This document shows, in pieces, positions 59,165-64,000 of a stretch of 64,000 bases of DNA; the stretch's first letter is position 1; every line of letters begins with the position of its first letter. Source of the stretch: Aurantimonas marianensis (GTDB lineage Bacteria > Pseudomonadota > Alphaproteobacteria > Rhizobiales > Rhizobiaceae); contig NZ_JALHBS010000032.1 in the NCBI RefSeq assembly GCF_024195285.1, forward strand, positions 1 to 64,000, given 5' to 3'. The notes under the pieces were generated by a model. It did not search any database, had not been told where the DNA came from, and was given only the letters and a program-made list of their open reading frames with translations. A program made the position numbers and the translations under genes.

Positions 59165-60727
59165 ATGCCCCAATGGATCGTCGACTTAGTAGGCGAAAGT
59201 CTCGCGCCAATCGTCTGGGTGGCGATCGTGGCAACCGCCGTCTGCCTGTTGGCGATGCTGATGATCGTCTTGGCCAAAAAGGCCTTCGGCGGACGAATCG
59301 GCACCGGGTTCAAGGCAAGCGCTCCGCGACTGGCGGTGATGGATGTCGCCCGAATCGACGAGAAACGCCGCGTGATTCTGGTGCGACGTGACGACGTCGA
59401 GCATCTCGTCCTGATCGGGGGGCAGAACGACGTGCTGCTTGAGGGCAACATCCCGAGCGTTGGTGCCATGAGCGGAACTGGCCGGGAAGAACGAAGCGGC
59501 AATTTCCGGGAGTTCCAGGACGATGTTTCGGTGGAACCAACGTCCGGCCGAGATACCGCGCCGATTCCCGTTCCAGGAGCGACGCCGGTGGCCGCACGCC
59601 CGGAACCGCGCCAGCGGGAAACGGTCGCATCGCCGCCTTTGACCGAAAGCAAGCCCCGCGCCGCACCGGTCGTGGCGCCCTTCCCGATGCCGCCCGCTCC
59701 GACGGTCGCACCGGCGACCGCCACCGGGCCCGAACAGACCAAGGCGCCCGCGTACAGCGTCGCACCGATCCCCGAGATAGACGCGGATCGCTCGGCACCG
59801 GCATCCGCGCGGAGCCTGCCAACGCGCTCTATCGCGACTCCTACGCTGAACCTGCGGCAGAGCCGGTCGACGACGGAAGCCCGGAGCGTTTCACCGGAGT
59901 CACTCGCCGGCGAATCGGACGCGGCGCTCACCGCGTCGTCCGCTTCCGGGCGTCGCGAGCCGTCACTGACAGTGCCGGAGCCGGAGCCGGCGAATTCCGA
60001 AGCTGAGCAGCCTCGCGCCGAGCTGCGCGCGCAGATGAATCGTTCCCAATCCCGCAGCCTGGAACGCGTGCAGGATGCGACCGCACCGGCCATTGCCGTC
60101 GATGCACCGGATCGCCGCGACCAGCCACGGCAGCCGCTGTCTGTCAGGAGTTTCGCCACCGCGATACAAAATCGCAAGGCGCCGCCGGAAATGCCGCAAC
60201 CCGCGCCAAAGACAACCGAGGCGACGACGGCGCAAAATGATGCGAAACCGTCGCACAACAGTACCGATCAGCGGGATCGGCAGCCTTCGGGACCGGCGGC
60301 CGCCGGCGTGCGGTCCCCGTCCTCTAGCCAGACGCAGGCGACGCCGAAACCTCCATCCGTCCCGAAGGCCGAGCCAAGTCTCGAGGATTTCCTCTCGGCC
60401 GAGATGGACGCGGATTTTGGCAACGAGGCCTTTTTCGCCGACGGCCCCGGCGAAGTGGATCAAGGTCCGAATGCACCGCGCGCCGCGACCTCACTTGAGA
60501 CCAGATCACCGCCGGCCCCCGTGACGGCAGCCGAGGCACCGCGCCCGGTCGCTCCACCGCCAGCGGCCCCATCCGTCGGAAACGGCACGCCTCCTCGCTC
60601 GACACCTCGGACGGAGACGCCGTCCCGCATCGCTGCTACGCCTGTGCCATTGACGCTGGAAGAAGAAATGGAACGGTTGCTGGGCGACTTCGATTTCGGC
60701 GACGACGGCGATCGCAAAGCCGACTGA
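59165..60727 (+). CDS. FliO-like protein with long disordered tail
   Basis: A 520-residue protein with one N-terminal membrane helix (about 14-38) and a short FliO/MopB-like domain (about 55-95, RLAVMDVARIDEKRRVILVRRDDVEHLVLIGG). FliO helps assemble the flagellar type III export gate. The remaining 400 residues are Pro/Ala/Arg-rich, with no fold visible, except a short acidic conserved-looking C-terminal piece (EEEMERLLGDFDFGDDG). The divergent arrangement with cckA is kept in many Rhizobiales. No other flagellar gene is present, so it may have a role outside flagella. The family call is fair, the function open. Confidence 0.78.
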   Translation: MPQWIVDLVGESLAPIVWVAIVATAVCLLAMLMIVLAKKAFGGRIGTGFKASAPRLAVMDVARIDEKRRVILVRRDDVEHLVLIGGQNDVLLEGNIPSVGAMSGTGREERSGNFREFQDDVSVEPTSGRDTAPIPVPGATPVAARPEPRQRETVASPPLTESKPRAAPVVAPFPMPPAPTVAPATATGPEQTKAPAYSVAPIPEIDADRSAPASARSLPTRSIATPTLNLRQSRSTTEARSVSPESLAGESDAALTASSASGRREPSLTVPEPEPANSEAEQPRAELRAQMNRSQSRSLERVQDATAPAIAVDAPDRRDQPRQPLSVRSFATAIQNRKAPPEMPQPAPKTTEATTAQNDAKPSHNSTDQRDRQPSGPAAAGVRSPSSSQTQATPKPPSVPKAEPSLEDFLSAEMDADFGNEAFFADGPGEVDQGPNAPRAATSLETRSPPAPVTAAEAPRPVAPPPAAPSVGNGTPPRSTPRTETPSRIAATPVPLTLEEEMERLLGDFDFGDDGDRKAD

Positions 60728-61036
60728 GACCGGCGATTGCCGGACTCTTGCTCGTGTGCGCCTGACGCTGCAGCAGGCTCGTGCCGCCGCACGATACCAC
60801 CCCGGATCGCCGCGCCGCCAATGGCGCATACGGCAGGAGGTGTTCGAGGATCGTGGAGAAATCCGGTGGCTTAGAGCGGCTCATCCGCCGAAACGGCAGA
60901 TACGTGAAACCGGCGATGGGGAAAATTCCGTTCTTTATCGATGCATGCCCCGTCAGCCGGGAGCTGTCCGGAGTTTTGCTGGCCAAACCCGTAGCCGCCA
61001 GCCAGACTCGACTTGCCTGGAGGGGCCCCAGGGGGA
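60728..61036. other. Intergenic region without a recognisable gene
   Basis: This 309-base gap lies between the FliO-like gene and the dksA stop (convergent). Overlapping frames here have no ribosome-binding sites or known motifs. A GGCCCC-rich stretch near 61021-61033 on the dksA side could help end its transcript, but there is no T-run. Confidence 0.55.
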
Positions 61037-61453
61037 TTATTCGTCCCTGTAGACCTTCTCGCGGCGCTCATGCCGCTCCTGCGCTTCCAACGAAAGGGTG
61101 GCGATCGGCCGCGCATCCAGCCGCTTCAGGCTGATCGGCTCGCCGGTCTCTTCGCAATAGCCGTACGTGCCTTCTTCGATCCGCTCCAGCGCCGAGTCGA
61201 TCTTTGCGATCAACTTGCGATGCCGGTCGCGGGCGCGCAGCTCGATGGCACGATCCGTTTCCGACGAGGCGCGATCGGCCGCATCGGCAAGATTGCTGTT
61301 GTCGTTCGCCAGCGCCGCAAGCGTCTCACGCGATTCGCGCAGGATCTCCGCTTTCCATGCAAGCAGCTTCTTGCGAAAATAATCCTTCTGGGCATCATTC
61401 ATGAACTGTCCGTCCTCGGACAAGGTCGCCTCGACATTGAGTGTTTCGCTCAT
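61037..61453 (-). CDS. dksA: DksA/TraR-family regulator
   Basis: A 138-residue DksA-type RNA polymerase regulator. The coiled coil (about 30-100, AQKDYFRKKLLAWKAEILRES...) carries the acidic tip region NDNSNLADAADRASSETD. The C-terminal finger is YGYCEETGEPISLKRLDARPIATLSLEAQ: only the first of the four zinc cysteines remains (C, T, S, A). This replacement is usual in Rhizobiales and resembles zinc-independent DksA2 of Pseudomonas. It should act with ppGpp on rRNA and amino-acid promoters. The start at 61453 (MSETLNVE) is at the end of a short leader. Confidence 0.94.
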   Translation of the reverse strand: MSETLNVEATLSEDGQFMNDAQKDYFRKKLLAWKAEILRESRETLAALANDNSNLADAADRASSETDRAIELRARDRHRKLIAKIDSALERIEEGTYGYCEETGEPISLKRLDARPIATLSLEAQERHERREKVYRDE

Positions 61454-61742
61454 CACGCACCTCCGTTCACGCAATCGGGCTTATAGCGACGCTTTCGACA
61501 GCGAACAAGTTGTTCATAGACTACAACTTGAAAGTGAACGGGTTTCTAACATCCCGTTTTCCTTCGCTTTTCGACAGGGCTTATCCGACCCGCGAGGTGA
61601 CCCGGCTATGAGGGCGCAAATCGCGTCGGTTCCTGCCTTACCCGTTTCGGCTCGAAGCTTCGCGCCGCCTTCCGAGCGAACGACGCGTGAGCTTAACCGT
61701 ACCGGATTGCCCGAAGCCGCCGTTTCGGCATAGTCCATCGCC

Positions 61743-62270
61743 ATGTCCGCCCCAACCCGCAGCCACCGCCTGTATATCCTGCGCCACGCGCATTCCTCGT
61801 GGGCCCTTCCCGGCCAGCGCGATCACCACCGGCCCCTGGACGCTCGCGGGCGGAGGCAAGCCGACCGTCTCGCCAGGTTCATCGCAGGGAAAGGCTACCG
61901 CCTCGACGTCGTCGTGTGCTCGACGGCGAAGCGAGCGAGCGAGACCTATGACCGGATCCGCCCCGGGCTCGACCCCGGCCACCGCGAGGAAAGTTCGGAC
62001 GCCCTCTACGCCTTGGGCGTCGAGGCCTATTATGACGCGGTACGGCGGCAGGGCGACACGGAGGCGGTTCTGCTCGTCGGCCATAACCCGATGATCGAGG
62101 CGTTCACCCTGTCGCTCATCGCGGATGGCGATCCCGCCGCCATCGACGTAATCCGGATGGGCTTTCCAACCTGCGGCCTTGCCGTCGTGGAATTTTCCGG
62201 GCCGCTGAGCGCGATCGCAGCGGGCACCGGCCGGCTGTGCGAGTTCGTCGATCCCGATGATCTGGGTTAG
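61743..62270 (+). CDS. sixA: SixA-type histidine phosphatase
   Basis: A 175-residue histidine-phosphatase protein of the SixA type. The RH motif R14-H15 (LRHAHSSW) and the second histidine (GHNPMIE) are present. E. coli SixA removes phosphate from phosphohistidine in the NPr or ArcB systems; the target here is unknown. GC-rich upstream; ATG at 61743 is preferred as the first strand starts right after it. It is followed by ycjX after 81 bp. Confidence 0.92.
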   Translation: MSAPTRSHRLYILRHAHSSWALPGQRDHHRPLDARGRRQADRLARFIAGKGYRLDVVVCSTAKRASETYDRIRPGLDPGHREESSDALYALGVEAYYDAVRRQGDTEAVLLVGHNPMIEAFTLSLIADGDPAAIDVIRMGFPTCGLAVVEFSGPLSAIAAGTGRLCEFVDPDDLG

Positions 62271-62351
62271 GCGAAGCGGGCGCACTTTCGACGCGCACTG
62301 CCAGCGCCTATATCGCCGACAGCCTCGCTCCAAAGGATCCTCGCCCCGCCT

Positions 62352-63803
62352 ATGACCTCTCTTGCAGACGAGGCACGCCTCGTCCTCGATACCTTCGCCG
62401 ATCGGACCACCGGTCTGTTCCACCCGACCGTGCGGCTCGGCGTCACCGGTCTGTCGCGGGCAGGCAAGACCGTCTTCATCACCGCGCTGGTCCATAACCT
62501 CCTGCATGGCGGTCGGCTGCCGCTTTTCGGAGCCCAGGCCGGGGGGCGCATCCTGCGCAGCTATCTGGAGGAGCAGCCGGACGACGCGGTGCCGCGCTTC
62601 CAGTATGAGGATCACATCCGCACGATCCTCGAGGATCGTGCCTGGCCGCAATCGACCCGGGCGATTTCCGAACTGCGGCTGACAATCGATTACGAATCGG
62701 CCTCGGGCTGGGGGCGGATGTTCTCCGGTGGCCGGCTGTCGATCGACATCGTCGATTATCCGGGCGAATGGCTGCTCGATCTGCCGCTGCTCGACAAGGA
62801 TTTTGCGACGTTCTCGACTGAGGCGATCGCGCGTGCCCGGCTGCCGTCGCGGCGCCACCTTGCCGAGGATTACCTCGCACTGCTCGATACGGTTGACCTG
62901 ACAGCTCCGGCCGACGAGCCGACAGCCTTGGCCTTGCACGCATCCTTCGCCAAGTATCTGACCGCCTGCCGCGCGGATCGGACCGCACTGTCGACCTTGC
63001 CGCCGGGGCGGTTCCTGATGCCGGGCGACCTCGAAGGCTCCCCTGCCCTCACCTTCGCGCCGCTGCCGGTCGAGCCCGGCCACGCCTATCCGAAGGGCTC
63101 GCTGGCGGCGCTACTGGCGCGGCGCTACGAAGCCTACAAGACAGTCGTGGTAAAACCCTTCTTCCGCGAGCATTTCGCCCGACTCGACCGCCAGATCCTG
63201 CTCGTCGACGTGATGCAGGCAATCAACGCGGGCCCGGAGGCGGTGCGCGACCTCGAAACCGCGCTCGCCGACATCCTCGCCTGCTTCCGTCCGGGCCGTT
63301 CGAGCTGGCTCGGCTCGTTCCTGACCCGCCGCATCGACCGCATCCTCGTCGCCGCGACCAAGGCCGATCATCTCCACCGCGACAGCCATCGCAGGCTGGA
63401 GGCCATCGTCCGCCGGATCCTCGACGACGCGATCGCACGGGCGAAATTTTCCGGCGCCCGCACCGACGTTCTCGCCCTCGCCGCGATCCGGGCGACCCGC
63501 GAGGCCAGCGTCGAGGACCGTGGCGACAGATTGCCGGTCATCGTCGGCACCCCGGCCGCCGGCGAGACGATCGGGGACGAAACCTTCGACGGCAAGACCG
63601 AGACGGCGATCTTTCCCGGCGACCTGCCCGCCGATCCGGCGCGATTGTTCGTCGAAAGCGACGGCGGCACGACGGACCCGATCCGATTCGTGCGCTTCAA
63701 GCCGCCGAAGCTCGAGCGCGACGCGGCCGGAATGACCCTCTCGCTCCCCCATATCAGGCTCGACCGGGCCCTCGAATTCCTGTTGGGAGATCGCCTGGCA
63801 TGA
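62352..63803 (+). CDS. ycjX: YcjX family P-loop protein (DUF463)
   Basis: A 483-residue YcjX-like (DUF463) putative GTPase. The P-loop is GLSRAGKTV (33-41) and the NTPase core includes SIDIVDYPGEWLLDLPLLD as the switch region and LVAATKADHLHRD as the base-specificity motif (TKAD). The family is linked to envelope or stress responses (Psp-type co-regulation in enterobacteria); its exact role is unknown. The stop overlaps the next gene (ATGA at 63800-63803). Confidence 0.95.
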   Translation: MTSLADEARLVLDTFADRTTGLFHPTVRLGVTGLSRAGKTVFITALVHNLLHGGRLPLFGAQAGGRILRSYLEEQPDDAVPRFQYEDHIRTILEDRAWPQSTRAISELRLTIDYESASGWGRMFSGGRLSIDIVDYPGEWLLDLPLLDKDFATFSTEAIARARLPSRRHLAEDYLALLDTVDLTAPADEPTALALHASFAKYLTACRADRTALSTLPPGRFLMPGDLEGSPALTFAPLPVEPGHAYPKGSLAALLARRYEAYKTVVVKPFFREHFARLDRQILLVDVMQAINAGPEAVRDLETALADILACFRPGRSSWLGSFLTRRIDRILVAATKADHLHRDSHRRLEAIVRRILDDAIARAKFSGARTDVLALAAIRATREASVEDRGDRLPVIVGTPAAGETIGDETFDGKTETAIFPGDLPADPARLFVESDGGTTDPIRFVRFKPPKLERDAAGMTLSLPHIRLDRALEFLLGDRLA

Positions 63804-64000
63804 GCAACGACGAGAGCCCTCGCAGCGGCCGGCGTCCCGGCTCCTATCGGCTGGAAGAGGCGGGCATCCCCCGCTCCGACCGGGAGCAGAAGACCGCCGT
63901 GCCAGGCCGGTCCCCGCGCGCCATCGAGGATCTGGCGCGGATCACCATCGAGCCGGACGACGCCATCGAGCGGGAGGCGTTCGAACGGCTTGAGGCGGAG
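63800..64000 (+). CDS. ycjF: YcjF/DUF697 family protein, C-terminus cut by window edge
   Basis: The first 67 codons of a YcjF-type (TIGR01620/DUF697) membrane protein, the usual partner of YcjX. Only the polar N-terminal leader (MSNDESPRSGRRPGSYRLE, then ARITIEPDDAIERE) is in the window; the membrane helices lie beyond its edge. The four-base overlap with ycjX and the conserved pairing support the call. The identity cannot be confirmed from the visible part alone. Confidence 0.75.
   Translation, partial: MSNDESPRSGRRPGSYRLEEAGIPRSDREQKTAVPGRSPRAIEDLARITIEPDDAIEREAFERLEAE

Noticed and set aside
59050-60258. A 402-residue leftward frame antisense to the FliO-like gene
   Set aside because: It is Ser/Arg/Gly-rich without motifs, and the FliO-like domain plus its divergent placement with cckA support the other strand.

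Overview
The window is a contiguous, gene-dense stretch of high-GC chromosome (roughly two thirds G+C by eye) from an alphaproteobacterium, most likely a member of Hyphomicrobiales (Rhizobiales). The evidence is the aminotransferase-hom-glpX-recJ order, Usg and DUF1476 (F1-ATPase zeta-type inhibitor) proteins, a stand-alone PurS with PurQ and PurL, a CckA hybrid kinase next to a FliO-like gene, a DksA that has lost most zinc cysteines, and a CGFS glutaredoxin near a BolA protein. I could not assign a genus. I found 64 protein genes (two cut by the window edges). I saw no rRNA, tRNA, insertion sequence, prophage or CRISPR array.

Layout. 1-9.7 kb: mixed housekeeping and envelope genes (YdcF-like, MscS channel, aldo/keto reductase, DUF1624 acyltransferase, MerR regulator, MgtE magnesium channel, EF-G-like GTPase, DUF1810, fatty-acid desaturase). 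10-15.6 kb: leftward recJ, glpX, hom and an AlaC/DapL-type aminotransferase. 15.6-20.8 kb: a lipoprotein, class I PHA synthase, then sfsA-map-radC and usg. 21-27.3 kb: a leftward, mostly overlapping set of molybdenum-hydroxylase maturation genes (flavin reductase, MoxR ATPase, CoxE-type VWA protein, split XdhC, MPT-binding/nucleotidyltransferase fusion) plus an SDR, with no molybdoenzyme structural gene here. 27.5-30.8 kb: rightward secreted proteins (solute-binding protein, P1 peptidase, a small unknown, DUF2259).

30.9-40.7 kb: purine synthesis (purB, then purC, purS, purQ, purL) with three non-purine genes placed inside the purS-purL stretch, followed by a BolA protein and grxD. 40.9-48.8 kb: Bcr/CflA exporter, inositol-phosphatase family protein, ttcA, rpsD, a 52-residue Pmp3 protein, a secreted protein, murI-trmJ and a carboxylesterase. 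49-54.3 kb: icd, alaS, recA. 54.5-56.4 kb: pseudouridine salvage (psuK-psuG). 56.4-64 kb: cckA, FliO-like, dksA, sixA and ycjX-ycjF.

Most of the window is conserved alphaproteobacterial core genome. The less ordinary parts are the maturation operon without an enzyme, the extra genes inside the purine operon, the poorly characterised secreted-protein run, and several unusual start codons or regulatory motifs. I did not find convincing evidence for a wholly new biological system.
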